The position numbers were made by a program, and so were the translations under genes. A DNA stretch of 27,602 nt, taken from the IMG/VR virus record IMGVR_UViG_3300009034_000180, positions 1-27,602 of that record; one strand, 5' to 3'. The stretch's first letter is position 1. Each line of letters begins with the position of its first letter. The stretch is from a virus. The notes below the pieces were generated by a model. The model did not search any database, was not told where the DNA came from, and was given only the letters and a program-made list of their open reading frames with translations. Shown piece by piece: positions 12,720-21,419 of the stretch.

Positions 12720-13106
12720 TTATTTTACCGAGTTGATTATGAAAAATAAACCTTCGATATTCTGTGCGAGCCGGAAACACATACACATAAACTTATCTGT
12801 AAAATATTTTCCCCTTGTTAATTCTGCCTTTTTATCAAGTATATCAACATTGAATTGAGAGCATATATTCCCGGCTTCTACTTTTAGTTCTTCCCCTTCA
12901 ATTTCATTATTTTTTAACTGGATAAGCAAATCTGGATATTCTAAAAATACACTATCTTCAATAGACAAGATAGCTTTCTTTTTATCATCGCTATATTCTA
13001 CACCGTAAATTATTCCGGGCGGAATAATAGCAGGCTTAATACTCTGCGAAATATCACCATCTATTTCTTGGTCTTCAATTACAGTATCCACTATAAAGCG
13101 TTTCAT
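12720..13106 (-). CDS. Hypothetical protein, possibly tail-associated
   Basis: A 128-aa protein with no recognised family. It has short strands in the middle (IIYGVEYSDDKKKAILSIE) and hydrophobic stretches near the end (MCMCFRLAQNIEGLFFIINS). Its ATG overlaps the stop of the tail-tip gene (TAATG), and one base separates it from the SCP2-like gene, so it is in the same transcript. A structural or chaperone role in tail assembly is possible from position only. Confidence 0.6.
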   Translation of the reverse strand: MKRFIVDTVIEDQEIDGDISQSIKPAIIPPGIIYGVEYSDDKKKAILSIEDSVFLEYPDLLIQLKNNEIEGEELKVEAGNICSQFNVDILDKKAELTRGKYFTDKFMCMCFRLAQNIEGLFFIINSVK

Positions 13107-14842
13107 TATGCTCCCTTATCCGGGTTGAAATTGCTAATAATTATATTATCAAGGATGGCATCACCACTTGCTTTAGGTTGAGCTATCTGAAATCCTGCTA
13201 TATCCCCTAATGAAGTTTGTATAGTCATGCAATTAACTTTTGCTGTATTCATATCATCAATAAATATACCCCATTTCTGTGTGCCGAAATCTATCCTGCA
13301 TTTTATTTCCTCACCTTTATCTGGATCGAAAGTAACTCCTGTGGATACCCAGGCTGCACCATTCCTTGCATATATGTATCCATTGTTCTGATAATATACT
13401 AAATAAGATTGAATGCTAAAATTTTGATTTGCTATCCGAGTAAGTGGCCCATCTGTTCCTGTTGTTACTTTACATATATTATGCTTAACCCATTGTATAG
13501 AATCCGCCGATGTCTCTATTACATTTCTTTGAATTACACAACCAGAGCTTGCATCAGGACTGAGCAAAACTTCATTGCCTGCGAATATTACGGCAGCACG
13601 CACAACACCATTGATATAACCGGATGGGTTCATATCGTGCCAGCTATCAAGCTCATGTAATGGATCACTCATAGTGGAATAAAAAGGATTAAAAGAAGTT
13701 GAATACTTAGCAATTCTATCTTCAAATAAATCTAATTTAGTTCTGCCCTTATCCGGTTTTATATCTATTCCCTCAACTCTAAAAGCTTCATTGTTTAAGG
13801 AAGCAACTGCAAGAGATACATACACTCGGTCATTCATCTGATGTCTATATCCCATCATACCAACTTCTATTTCTAAATGTTTTAGTGGTCTGCTATATTT
13901 CCCTAAAAAATCCGAAACAAATGCTATGCCTCCAGCCCGATAAGCCACTCCCAAGTCAGGCCATATTAAAAACATTTGAGACTTGCCTTCGGTGTGATCA
14001 AAATATTTTTCATGTCCTCCGTAGGTGCTATAACTCTTACTATCAACTTCTGATAAATAACTGGGAGAAAATAGCAATTCAACTTTATTAACCATTCTAT
14101 CGGTTTCAATTTCCAATTTAGGCAAGGGGAATATTTGTTCTTCGGTATAAGTCGCTGCACTGGCTGTAATGCTCATTATCGAAGGATATATTTTATTTTC
14201 TTCTACTGAAAATATAGTATTCGTCAATTCCTTTATTCTATCCATTAATTTTAATATTGATTCTCCCTTTGAAGAACCCCTTAATTGATAACTTCTCGAT
14301 CCGCATTCATTTTTCCATGATGCCCACGCTGCACAATTAACGATTGTGCCAAAGGCTTCGGTGCTATGTGAATTGATCATTGCTGCAAACATTTCCGCTG
14401 GATTAAGGCAATATGTTCCCACATAATGAAGACCTATACATTCTTGGCTTGTGCCTATTATTTGCTTCTTTAGCCTTTCAATAGTATCCTGAAACTTTAT
14501 ACTACATTCAACTCCTTTATATGAGACATCTATTAAATTGCCTTCGTATAATGTAATTAAATCCTCACTACCCACACCATCTGAAAATCCTAATTTCACC
14601 CTTCCGGGATAATTATAAATATAAGTTTCCGGTGTGTTTAATATCACATTATATTCCTGTAAATGATTAGCTAAGCCTATTGTCATATCGCCTGCGGATA
14701 GTTTATCTACCCGCCTTTTTATTGTGGGATATTTAAGCACATGATCGGAATGATCGGTATTGCTTATAATAAATCGCACCGCCGGACTGGACGGTATAGT
14801 CTTTTGGCATTCGTTATTGAATAGGGAAGTTACAGATAGCAT
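13106..14842 (-). CDS. Tail tip/baseplate hub protein with lectin-like C-terminus
   Basis: This 578-aa protein follows the distal tail gene in the order used by siphoviruses for the tail-tip/hub protein. Residues 1-350 are mixed beta and helical, with GNLIDVSYKGVECSIKFQDT as in hub proteins that describe 'segment definitions'. The last 180 residues are beta-rich (QSYLVYYQNNGYIYARNG, KWGIFIDDMNTAKVN), as in concanavalin/LamG-like sugar-binding domains. It may contact the host surface. No clear ribosome site precedes the ATG; the upstream bases are A-rich, so translation may be coupled to the small membrane gene that ends four bases before it. Confidence 0.6.
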   Translation of the reverse strand: MLSVTSLFNNECQKTIPSSPAVRFIISNTDHSDHVLKYPTIKRRVDKLSAGDMTIGLANHLQEYNVILNTPETYIYNYPGRVKLGFSDGVGSEDLITLYEGNLIDVSYKGVECSIKFQDTIERLKKQIIGTSQECIGLHYVGTYCLNPAEMFAAMINSHSTEAFGTIVNCAAWASWKNECGSRSYQLRGSSKGESILKLMDRIKELTNTIFSVEENKIYPSIMSITASAATYTEEQIFPLPKLEIETDRMVNKVELLFSPSYLSEVDSKSYSTYGGHEKYFDHTEGKSQMFLIWPDLGVAYRAGGIAFVSDFLGKYSRPLKHLEIEVGMMGYRHQMNDRVYVSLAVASLNNEAFRVEGIDIKPDKGRTKLDLFEDRIAKYSTSFNPFYSTMSDPLHELDSWHDMNPSGYINGVVRAAVIFAGNEVLLSPDASSGCVIQRNVIETSADSIQWVKHNICKVTTGTDGPLTRIANQNFSIQSYLVYYQNNGYIYARNGAAWVSTGVTFDPDKGEEIKCRIDFGTQKWGIFIDDMNTAKVNCMTIQTSLGDIAGFQIAQPKASGDAILDNIIISNFNPDKGA

Positions 14843-14846
14843 TTTA

Positions 14847-15065
14847 TTATTTTTGACTTGTATAAATCAGAAGGCCACCGAGAAGAAAATAAAAACCAAG
14901 CAATGTAAATGCCTGTGGTTTACTTATTTTCATCTGGCATTCTTTAAGGGTTAACCCGTTATGAATGCAATTAGATGGATTCTCCTCATTAACAATTTCT
15001 TCACCATAAGCTATACTTGCCGTTAAGATAATAACGGCCACACAAAGACTGATGACTTTCTTCAT
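14847..15065 (-). CDS. Small exported membrane protein inserted between tail genes
   Basis: A 72-aa protein with a canonical signal peptide (MKKVISLCVAVIILTASIAYG, split at the AYG-EE cleavage site) and a second hydrophobic segment near the C-terminus (FTLLGFYFLLGGLLIYTS). Between them are two cysteines (C33, C43) that could form a disulfide in the periplasm. AGGGGG precedes the start. Such proteins are not structural tail parts; superinfection exclusion or a lysis accessory role such as a spanin-like part is possible. It is a likely moron gene. Confidence 0.65.
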   Translation of the reverse strand: MKKVISLCVAVIILTASIAYGEEIVNEENPSNCIHNGLTLKECQMKISKPQAFTLLGFYFLLGGLLIYTSQK

Positions 15066-15076
15066 TGCTACCCCCT

Positions 15077-15865
15077 TTATAAGGTTTCTAATATTAAATC
15101 GCCCCGAAACTTTTGCAAGAAATAAGGCTTTTGATATTTATCGAAAGGTGATGTTTTATTCATCAGCTTTACTATGTAATAACTACTTGGAAAAGCCGTG
15201 TGATCCTCATCATAAAAATATAATATTCTCTGACTTTCCCACCAACTGTTAACTAAAGACCTATCATAAGAGTTGACAAAACTAACAGGCACTTCCCAAC
15301 GATTCCATTTCGCAAACTGATAGGAATAGAGAGTGCCGTTTAATGTTCTTTTCTCGGAACGATTAACCTTATCTTGTAATTCAAAATCATATTCAGGTTT
15401 TATTTCAACATAAGGTTCTACCCGGCAGACATCGAGAAAATAAGTATCACCGCTATTAGTGGCGAATACCCTAATGCCTAACGAATTTTGCATACATGGG
15501 AAAGTAGTATTAACAGTTATCCATCCTGCATCAACCGTTGAGGAATATATTACCGTAGATCCAGCTATGCCGTCAGCGGAAATCATAATATAACCCGACA
15601 TAACATAAGCTTCAACAAGGAACCTTACATTTTGTCCCGAAACAACACTATCAATAACACTTGAACTGTCCACTCTAATTAAAGCACCATTTAAACCCGC
15701 CAGGGCTTGAAATTTCTGACTATAATCCCCACGCCTTATATAAGCAGGGGAGGTGTTTCTTGTTGGTGTGCCTGAATTTTGTAAATACCCATTACATAAT
15801 CCACTGGTATATGTGCCACTCAAATAATGATTTGAATTAACCGGGCTCGCTAATGATATTGGCAT
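15077..15865 (-). CDS. Distal-tail-like protein with carbohydrate-binding-type N-terminus
   Basis: A 262-aa protein between the tape measure and the tail-tip genes, where siphoviruses encode the distal tail protein. Residues 1-150 are beta-sandwich-like, with aromatic and serine/threonine patches (SPAYIRRGDYSQKFQALAG). Residues 155-262 read like the Dit body, with YSYQFAKWNRWEVPVSFVN and VNSWWESQRILYFYDEDHTA. The module order and C-terminal pattern support Dit. The N-terminal jelly-roll-like part could bind glycan. The ATG has AGGATAT ahead of it as a weak ribosome site. Confidence 0.65.
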   Translation of the reverse strand: MPISLASPVNSNHYLSGTYTSGLCNGYLQNSGTPTRNTSPAYIRRGDYSQKFQALAGLNGALIRVDSSSVIDSVVSGQNVRFLVEAYVMSGYIMISADGIAGSTVIYSSTVDAGWITVNTTFPCMQNSLGIRVFATNSGDTYFLDVCRVEPYVEIKPEYDFELQDKVNRSEKRTLNGTLYSYQFAKWNRWEVPVSFVNSYDRSLVNSWWESQRILYFYDEDHTAFPSSYYIVKLMNKTSPFDKYQKPYFLQKFRGDLILETL

Positions 15866-15873
15866 AATATCCT

Positions 15874-17481
15874 CTACGAAGTAACTGTTATTCCCCGGCG
15901 AGCTAATCTATCTAATCCGGGAAGTAATTGCTTTTCTAACATATCATCAATTTCGCTGTCTGTCATTTCAGACATTTTATCGGCAGTTGCAACATTTATT
16001 TCGCCTCTAAAAACAAGGGCTCCCCCTACTCCCCGATCCCTATCCGTTAATGGCACGATGGCTTCCGGGCCAGCCTCACCTGCAAGCACTAATGTAGGTG
16101 CAGTAACGATACCGCCCTTTGCCATTTTTTGAGCCGAAATAATTGCTACTTCCGCAGCACCTTTAGCAGCTATTATAGCAGCAAGGGGTATGTTAGGTAA
16201 TACTTGTGTTACCGCTTTTGCAGTATTTATTATTGCCGAAGCAAGGGCGATAGCCTTTCCCTTTATTCCCGCTGCCCTCATCATTGTAATACTAAGATCA
16301 AAGGAAGCGGATACGATTGCCTGCCTCTCAATCTCAGCTTGCTTACTGGTTTCAATCGCTTCCCGCTTTCTCTTTTCAGCAAGCTCAGTCATTAATGCCC
16401 TATTTTCTTCTATCTCAGCCTGTGCCTCGGCGGTTTCCCAAGATGCTTCTAATACTGCCTGTTGATTATTTATCAGGGTTTCGGCAGCATTGGTAGATTC
16501 CGCTGCTGTGTTTCTGAGTTTTTCAGTAAGCCCGTCTATTGCTTCTTGTATTTTCCCAACTGCCTCAATCGGTTTGTCCACTTCCGCAAGGGCTTGGTAT
16601 GCTCCCTCTATATCTCCCTTAGCAACTCTTATCACAACCAATACACGATAGAAAGCATCTTTTAGAAAATCTATTGCGGGCAATGATTTGTTAATCGCTT
16701 CAAGTAAATTCACCATCGCATCTTTTACCCATTCAAGGATCTCTTCTCTATTATCTTCTATTGCCTCACCTAACTTTTCAAATATTTCCTTTGCACCTCT
16801 TATGCCTGCAATAACAACTGTATTTCTGGTAATAAGTGAACCGAACTTTTCAAATGTATCCCCGACAGTATTGCTTAGTTGTGCCATTTGCCCGGAATAG
16901 TTGTTAACCATTGCCTGAGCAGATCCCCCAAATTTCTTTTGTATCTCGGCAAGAACAGCATTAAACTTTTCGCCTTTTGGAATATTCTCATCAATCCTGA
17001 TACCATACCGGGAAAGCATTGAAGGCATCTCAGCACCTTTTGCCACTAACATTGCTGCCTGCTCAATAGTCATACCAAGAGCTGAGGCAAAGTCTGCCGA
17101 GGCCATCGTTGCTTTGTCAAGCCCCTCCCCCCTTAAATTACCCAACTGCATTAACAATGCCTGAGCCTGCAATGTAGCCTCATCGCCGAACTTAGTTACC
17201 TTTTGCAGACCGGAGGCATATTGAGTTAAATGGCGATAGTTCTCCTGAGTAGCCATACCTGTGGATCGTAGAGCAGCCGCAAGCTTTAACTCGGCATTCT
17301 CTTGAACCTGAGCTAATCTAACACCTTTTACCATCGCCGCTGTTAAGGCAGCAATAGCAGCAGCAGCGGCAACAGCAGCGACCTTCAAGCCGACTTTTAG
17401 TGTATTACCGATTTTATTAATAGCTGCCGAGGCTTGATCCTTAGCACTGATTATAATTTCTACTGCATTTTTCGCCGCCAT
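15874..17481 (-). CDS. Tape measure protein
   Basis: About 535 aa, rich in alanine and helices. It has an N-terminal region with a hydrophobic segment (VAAVAAAAAIAALTAAM), a typical tape-measure head (GLQKVTKFGDEATLQAQALL, MTIEQAAMLVAKG, AMVNNYSGQMAQLSNTVGD), a second hydrophobic stretch, and the usual end GGIVTAPTLVLAGEAGPEAI. It sets tail length and helps DNA pass into the host. At this size the tail should be short for a siphovirus, perhaps about 80 nm by the usual 0.15 nm per residue. I start it at the internal ATG at 17481, which follows AGAGGAG; the frame is open to 17502, overlapping the chaperone gene. Confidence 0.85.
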   Translation of the reverse strand: MAAKNAVEIIISAKDQASAAINKIGNTLKVGLKVAAVAAAAAIAALTAAMVKGVRLAQVQENAELKLAAALRSTGMATQENYRHLTQYASGLQKVTKFGDEATLQAQALLMQLGNLRGEGLDKATMASADFASALGMTIEQAAMLVAKGAEMPSMLSRYGIRIDENIPKGEKFNAVLAEIQKKFGGSAQAMVNNYSGQMAQLSNTVGDTFEKFGSLITRNTVVIAGIRGAKEIFEKLGEAIEDNREEILEWVKDAMVNLLEAINKSLPAIDFLKDAFYRVLVVIRVAKGDIEGAYQALAEVDKPIEAVGKIQEAIDGLTEKLRNTAAESTNAAETLINNQQAVLEASWETAEAQAEIEENRALMTELAEKRKREAIETSKQAEIERQAIVSASFDLSITMMRAAGIKGKAIALASAIINTAKAVTQVLPNIPLAAIIAAKGAAEVAIISAQKMAKGGIVTAPTLVLAGEAGPEAIVPLTDRDRGVGGALVFRGEINVATADKMSEMTDSEIDDMLEKQLLPGLDRLARRGITVTS

Positions 17482-17720
17482 TCTCTTAACTCCTCTAAGC
17501 ATACATTTATAGTTTCAATTAATTTATTAGGCTGGTCAAAAAGACCGCCGGGCTTGGGATACATAATTAATCTATATTCCATTATATAAGCTGGTTTGCC
17601 TTGACTATTAACGGTGGGTTGAGAATACCAAGCAGAGCATAAACGACTGATTTTGATAAGCTGGCCTATGGCGGGGTCAACGGGGTGCTTGGTTAGGAAA
17701 TTCCAGACACCCCTTCTAAG
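17460..17720 (-). CDS. Tail assembly chaperone frameshift extension (T part)
   Basis: This -1 frame is entered by ribosomal slippage at 17720-17726 and gives 86 more residues after residue 123 of the G-like protein, for a fusion of about 209 aa. The extension reads LRRGVWNFLTKHPVDPAIG and continues to EWRRKMQ. It has no convincing start of its own. A GT-type fusion in small amounts is needed for tail-tube assembly along the tape measure in lambda-like phages, and the gene sits exactly between the tail tube and the tape measure, as expected. Confidence 0.8.
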   Translation of the reverse strand, partial: LRRGVWNFLTKHPVDPAIGQLIKISRLCSAWYSQPTVNSQGKPAYIMEYRLIMYPKPGGLFDQPNKLIETINVCLEELREWRRKMQ

Positions 17721-17726
17721 TTTTTT
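17682..17726 (-). promoter_or_regulatory. Programmed -1 ribosomal frameshift site
   Basis: The - strand reads GAA AAA AAC in the zero frame, so the heptamer A_AAA_AAC (17720-17726) is in phase. Six bases downstream a stem GGGGTG (17708-17713) pairs with CACCCC (17682-17687), with a second small stem GGAA/TTCC in its loop. Slippery site, spacer and stem match the canonical arrangement. Confidence 0.85.
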
Positions 17727-18088
17727 TCGTCTTCCTCGGATAGATAAGATATAGTGAATAATTGATTTACAACTTCCATTACCAGCAATACACACTTATT
17801 TATCCCCGCCGCTTCCTCTGCATTTACCTCCTTACCGTTAATGAAAAGGTTTTTTAACTCAACATATTGATTCTTAAATACCGGCACACAAACCCGTTTG
17901 TAAAACTCATTAGCCTTGCCTTTTTTTAACTTCCTATTCTCATCACACAACTCCTCATAGATAGGCTCCACATCATGGATTAGCTCAACTGATAGGCTTG
18001 TCAATTTAGTCTTAATCTGCTTTTCAGGCGGTAACTTATCATTCCCTTTCCATGTAGGGATATACTCTTGCTGAGTGGATAAATCCAT
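17693..18088 (-). CDS. Tail assembly chaperone (G-like)
   Basis: A 131-aa helical protein lying between the tail tube and the tape measure. It starts MDLSTQQEYIPTWKGNDKLP and contains a charged middle (EELCDENRKLKKGKANEFYK). Its last eight codons lie past a slippery heptamer that shifts part of the ribosomes into the -1 frame and adds the T part. The role by position and frameshift is to hold the tape measure while tail-tube subunits polymerise. AAAGGGGG precedes the start. Confidence 0.8.
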   Translation of the reverse strand: MDLSTQQEYIPTWKGNDKLPPEKQIKTKLTSLSVELIHDVEPIYEELCDENRKLKKGKANEFYKRVCVPVFKNQYVELKNLFINGKEVNAEEAAGINKCVLLVMEVVNQLFTISYLSEEDEKNLEGVSGIS

Positions 18089-18101
18089 AAAGCCCCCTTT
18101 G

Positions 18102-19061
18102 TTAATAAGCCACTCTTGTATTTACCAGACTTACCTTAATAGCGTAGTTAGAGCTTTCATCATATACACCACGATTTGTAAATCCTACCTTGATTACTCC
18201 GGGGCCAGCTATTGCAGGCGGATATGTCTCATAGCGGACTTTAGGAATATCAAAAAGTAGTGTATTGTAACTGACAACCGATGAACTAAAGTTAAGTAGT
18301 AACCGCCTTTCAGTCCCGGCAATATAATCAAGATAAGATGACTGTGTTTCAAACACCATTGACCCAGTAACTCTAACCATAATATACCCAGTTCTGACAA
18401 ACCGCCCTATCCGCTTTGTGGCATTCAGATTCGCTTGACCTTCGATCTGATTGTCTATCGTGATTGTCATCTCATCAATATGGGAATGCGGGGTTGTGGC
18501 TATTGTTACTGATCCTTGACTCCAGAACCAGGGATCAAGCTTGGCAAATGTAGGAGTCGGTTCAGCCCTAAGTGAAGAGGTTTTAAACATCATACCCGCA
18601 GTAACTTTTAACATCTGCCCACCAACGATATTAAACTCCAGCCTGTTAACTACCCCATCCGTCAATTCCCAGGTGCTACCTAATCCCCTGTGCATAAGCC
18701 CTGTAATTGCGGGTAATGGTTCGTTGGCATTCCAATCAGAACCTTGCGGGATAAAATCATGGGTAGTGCAGGAATCGGCAGTATAAGTTGAAGTATTTAT
18801 CCCACAAACGGCTTTGAGGAAATGTCCGATTCCTAAAGGATGCACCTCCATTGCTACATCCCCGGCAGTCTGTTCAAGACCGACTTGACTGGGAGGCTCC
18901 CCTAACCGCCTTCTAATACCCTCCTCCATAAGCTGTTCAACTGTTGTAGTAATGCTCTCAGATATGAAAGGGAAAAATTCAGCACTTGCTTGTGCCGAAG
19001 CCCCATAACTACTCTGATGAGCTAACCCAAAAAATCCAAGTATACCATATCCAGTTCCCAT
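18102..19061 (-). CDS. Major tail (tube) protein
   Basis: A 319-aa beta-rich protein located just upstream of the frameshifted chaperones, the usual place of the tube gene. The start MGTGYGILGFFGLAHQSSYG and later QVGLEQTAGDVAMEVHPLGI fit the siphovirus tail-tube pattern in which a modified 'G-x-ET-x3-D' strand meets a long linker. The C-terminal half (QIEGQANLNATKRIGRF, TGSMVFETQSSYLDYIAG) has the repeat-of-strands look of the tube fold. The ribosome site AAAGGAGG lies within the end of the 53-aa gene upstream. Confidence 0.7.
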   Translation of the reverse strand: MGTGYGILGFFGLAHQSSYGASAQASAEFFPFISESITTTVEQLMEEGIRRRLGEPPSQVGLEQTAGDVAMEVHPLGIGHFLKAVCGINTSTYTADSCTTHDFIPQGSDWNANEPLPAITGLMHRGLGSTWELTDGVVNRLEFNIVGGQMLKVTAGMMFKTSSLRAEPTPTFAKLDPWFWSQGSVTIATTPHSHIDEMTITIDNQIEGQANLNATKRIGRFVRTGYIMVRVTGSMVFETQSSYLDYIAGTERRLLLNFSSSVVSYNTLLFDIPKVRYETYPPAIAGPGVIKVGFTNRGVYDESSNYAIKVSLVNTRVAY

Positions 19062-19063
19062 AA

Positions 19064-19225
19064 CTATTTACCTCCTTTTTTCTTTTTATCTTTAAACTTA
19101 GCTTGCTTTTGCTCAACAAGCTTATCGGCAAACTCAGTTGTAACTACTATTAGCTTGCCCCTTTCCACATTACCGACGTCAGGATTCCATCCCGATTCAC
19201 CAATCCATATTACCTCAATATACAT
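19064..19225 (-). CDS. 53-residue protein between tail-completion and tube genes
   Basis: An ATG at 19225, preceded by AAAGGAGGACAG, opens 53 codons. The product starts YIEVIWIGESGWNPDVGNVE and ends in a lysine run (KFKDKKKKGGK). Short proteins with a beta pattern of the type 'W(N)P-x-G-x3-G-x3-V' and 'FADKLVEQ' are common near phage tail genes. Their role is unknown. It overlaps the preceding gene by 16 bases and contains the ribosome site of the tube gene. It is easily missed because of its size. Confidence 0.7.
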   Translation of the reverse strand: MYIEVIWIGESGWNPDVGNVERGKLIVVTTEFADKLVEQKQAKFKDKKKKGGK

Positions 19226-19698
19226 TCTGTCCTCCTTTGTAATTTTCTATCCTTTCTAAAATCATCCGGGCTTAATTCTTTCTGCCTACTGTAATGTCCG
19301 ATAAGTATTTCCCCTAATCCCTCATTACCAATTTCCGCAATGGCTTCCTTGACACCCTCACTGGCTAATAGTTTTTTCATAAACTCGGCAAGTTCCGGTT
19401 TCCCTCTTGCCCTATAACTACTTATCCATTCGCTAATCCTTTTATCTTCATTCAATATCCTGATTAGGAAATAATCCAATTCCTGATTATTAGCATCAAT
19501 TATAATATTAGCGACTTTCAGTAATATCGGCAAGGGCATATCCTTGAGTATGTCAAATAACCTCGGCAAGTAATCATCATTTTTATAATTACCCCAACAT
19601 ATCTTTACATCATATATAAAACTACATAGCTTATCTATTTCAATATAATTTATTTTCCTTACTTCATCAGCAATATGTTTTATATCTATCAAGCTCAT
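19210..19698 (-). CDS. Hypothetical helical protein in tail module
   Basis: A 162-aa, mainly helical protein. Its start overlaps the stop of the tail-terminator-like gene. It contains YLPRLFDILKDMPLPILLKV and IAEIGNEGLGEILIGHYSRQ. No family is recognised; position in the completion/terminator region suggests a role in joining head and tail or in chaperoning. Its end overlaps the 53-aa gene. Confidence 0.6.
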   Translation of the reverse strand: MSLIDIKHIADEVRKINYIEIDKLCSFIYDVKICWGNYKNDDYLPRLFDILKDMPLPILLKVANIIIDANNQELDYFLIRILNEDKRISEWISSYRARGKPELAEFMKKLLASEGVKEAIAEIGNEGLGEILIGHYSRQKELSPDDFRKDRKLQRRTECILR

Positions 19699-20132
19699 TA
19701 TATCGTTGCATCATATTCAAGTTCTACAATTACACTACCGCCTGCTAAGTAATTAACTCCTTCCCGACCGCTTTCAAATTCACCACCTAATAATCGCAAA
19801 CCGTATTGACCGATTCCCTTCGCTGCCCTCTGTTCCATTATAGCTATCTCGGTATTGCCTATTAAATCGTCTCTATGCTCAAAGGCCAACTGCTTATCAA
19901 GATTACACTCCCAACACCAAAGCTCGATCCTTATTGTATATCGTTGTATCGTGCCTGCGGCAATCGGCTGTGTTTCAAATGGCTCTCTACCTGTTAAATA
20001 TATTCCCACTAAGGGACATTGTTCGGCAGCTATATTCTCAGGCTCAATCTCAACTGTAACAGTGCTACCGAGTCCAGTCTCCAGCCCTGTTTTTATAAGC
20101 TGTTCTAAATAATAGTAATCTATCCTTGCCAT
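19698..20132 (-). CDS. Tail completion/terminator-like protein (Mu gp37-like)
   Basis: A 144-aa alpha/beta protein after the morphogenesis protein gene. It starts MARIDYYYLEQLIKTGLETG, has a middle with IRIELWCWECN, and ends in a strand-rich part, GGSVIVELEYDATI. This order (connector, gpG-like, gp37-like, tube) matches Mu-like head-tail modules, in which the protein caps the tail or joins it to the head. Its ATG overlaps the upstream stop. The call is by order and general pattern. Confidence 0.55.
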   Translation of the reverse strand: MARIDYYYLEQLIKTGLETGLGSTVTVEIEPENIAAEQCPLVGIYLTGREPFETQPIAAGTIQRYTIRIELWCWECNLDKQLAFEHRDDLIGNTEIAIMEQRAAKGIGQYGLRLLGGEFESGREGVNYLAGGSVIVELEYDATI

Positions 20133-20692
20133 TATTTAATCGCCTCTTTTACGAATCCATCAGCTACTTGTATTGACATCATCAAGGCTAAATTCTTTGA
20201 GGGCAACATCGGCCTTTTTACTAATCCAGGATGGGTAACACCTCTTGAAAATATTGCCTTCCCCTTTTCTCCTTTACTGCCTGCACCTTTTGCAAGATGA
20301 GATCTCTCGGCAGGATTTACACCAAATAAAAGAACTTTCTTTTTTACAGGAACTATCTGATAACCTTTAGTGCCGAACTCATGGTATTTAGCAATCTCTA
20401 ACGGCGATCCTATCTTTACACTTCGCCCCCCTACTTGATAAGCATAGCTTTGTTTTAGTTTCCCGGTATCCTGTAATATCTTAGATGACTTTTTCCGCCT
20501 CGCTTGAATGGTTAGCTTACTAAGCTCCTTCCATTTATTTTCTTTACCCTCGGCCTTGAAATTATCATCAACGAATTTTAATATCTTAATTCCAATTCTT
20601 TTATAAAGCACCTTATGATTAGATACCTTTTTCTGTATCTGCCGGAAGCTCCTTGCTAATTCGTCTGTGCCTTTAACATCAATATCAAGCAT
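20132..20692 (-). CDS. Phage virion morphogenesis protein (Mu gpG / HK97 gp10-like)
   Basis: A basic protein of about 186 aa. Features seen are LARSFRQIQKKV, KWKELSKLTIQARRKK, an ILQDTGKLKQSYAYQVGGRS core, and AKYHEFGTKG. The DTG-x-L-x2-S and Y-H-x-(F/G)-G motifs are hallmarks of the virion morphogenesis/tail-completion family. It helps join head and tail. I start it at the ATG at 20692, which overlaps the radical SAM stop after GGGGTGG. A start at 20707 is possible and would add five residues. Confidence 0.85.
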   Translation of the reverse strand: MLDIDVKGTDELARSFRQIQKKVSNHKVLYKRIGIKILKFVDDNFKAEGKENKWKELSKLTIQARRKKSSKILQDTGKLKQSYAYQVGGRSVKIGSPLEIAKYHEFGTKGYQIVPVKKKVLLFGVNPAERSHLAKGAGSKGEKGKAIFSRGVTHPGLVKRPMLPSKNLALMMSIQVADGFVKEAIK

Positions 20693-21419
20693 GAACCACC
20701 CCGACATTAGGCATAATTATCTTATTCTCTTGCATCCTCTCAGGTATAATATGATGACAGGTTGCACATAATTTAAAAGGCTTCAATCTCATTTTAAACA
20801 TATCTTGATATACATTGCCTACTATCCCATAACCGAAGGCATCAAGGCAACAGGTTGTTATATCACCATTAGACATAATCATCACCTCACCCCGGCCAAG
20901 CCAGGGGCAGTTCATTTCATAATCTACATTATCAGTCCAGTTTATTTGCCCCGCCCAATTATTAGGATAAACGGCATAATCAATATTCCAATTAAACTTG
21001 ATATGTGCCTTTCTGAATATTTTTACTGTCTTTGCTGTTGACTTAGCATCATGTGCAGTAATATCAATACTTGTTATCCCCGCATCTCTACAAGCTATTG
21101 CCAAGTCCTCAGTCATCAATTTTCCATTAGTGTTAAAATGCAAGATACCCGGATTCGGGAATACTTCACGAGCCATTCTTATCATCCGGGGTAAGGCCGG
21201 ATTCATAGTAGGCTCACCAATGCCAAATAAATTCAACTGCTCTAACTGAGTTCCCTGTTCAACCAACTTATCCAACCAATACAAAGTCCTTTCATATATA
21301 TCCAATGTCATCAAACCAACATCCCTGTAATTGCCTTGAACCTGATTAGGGCAATAAGGACACTTGTTATTACACAAGCTGGATAGTTCTATGTTGGTAA
21401 TAGAGGTTATTGGTTGCAT
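20685..21419 (-). CDS. Radical SAM enzyme with SPASM-like C-terminus
   Basis: This 244-aa protein has the radical SAM signature C16-x3-C20-x2-C23 (CNNKCPYC), followed by GIGEPTMNP (a GxGEP-like strand 2 motif), FNTNGKLM and IDITAHD. Its C-terminal part has further cysteines, CPWLGRG, ITTCCLDAFG and LCATCHH, as in SPASM/twitch domains that bind a second iron-sulfur cluster and usually modify peptides. It sits between connector genes in the virion operon, directly after a small Cys-containing protein. A peptide substrate, possibly that small protein or a virion protein, is an inference. Confidence 0.85.
   Translation of the reverse strand: MQPITSITNIELSSLCNNKCPYCPNQVQGNYRDVGLMTLDIYERTLYWLDKLVEQGTQLEQLNLFGIGEPTMNPALPRMIRMAREVFPNPGILHFNTNGKLMTEDLAIACRDAGITSIDITAHDAKSTAKTVKIFRKAHIKFNWNIDYAVYPNNWAGQINWTDNVDYEMNCPWLGRGEVMIMSNGDITTCCLDAFGYGIVGNVYQDMFKMRLKPFKLCATCHHIIPERMQENKIIMPNVGVVHA

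Noticed and set aside
13217-14091. Open frames on the + strand inside the tail-tip gene
   Set aside because: They lie opposite a long, clearly coding frame, have no ribosome sites and give cysteine/tyrosine-rich products unlike proteins.
16190-16900. Open frames on the + strand inside the tape measure gene
   Set aside because: They are antisense shadows of an alanine-rich coding frame, with no starts or motifs of their own.
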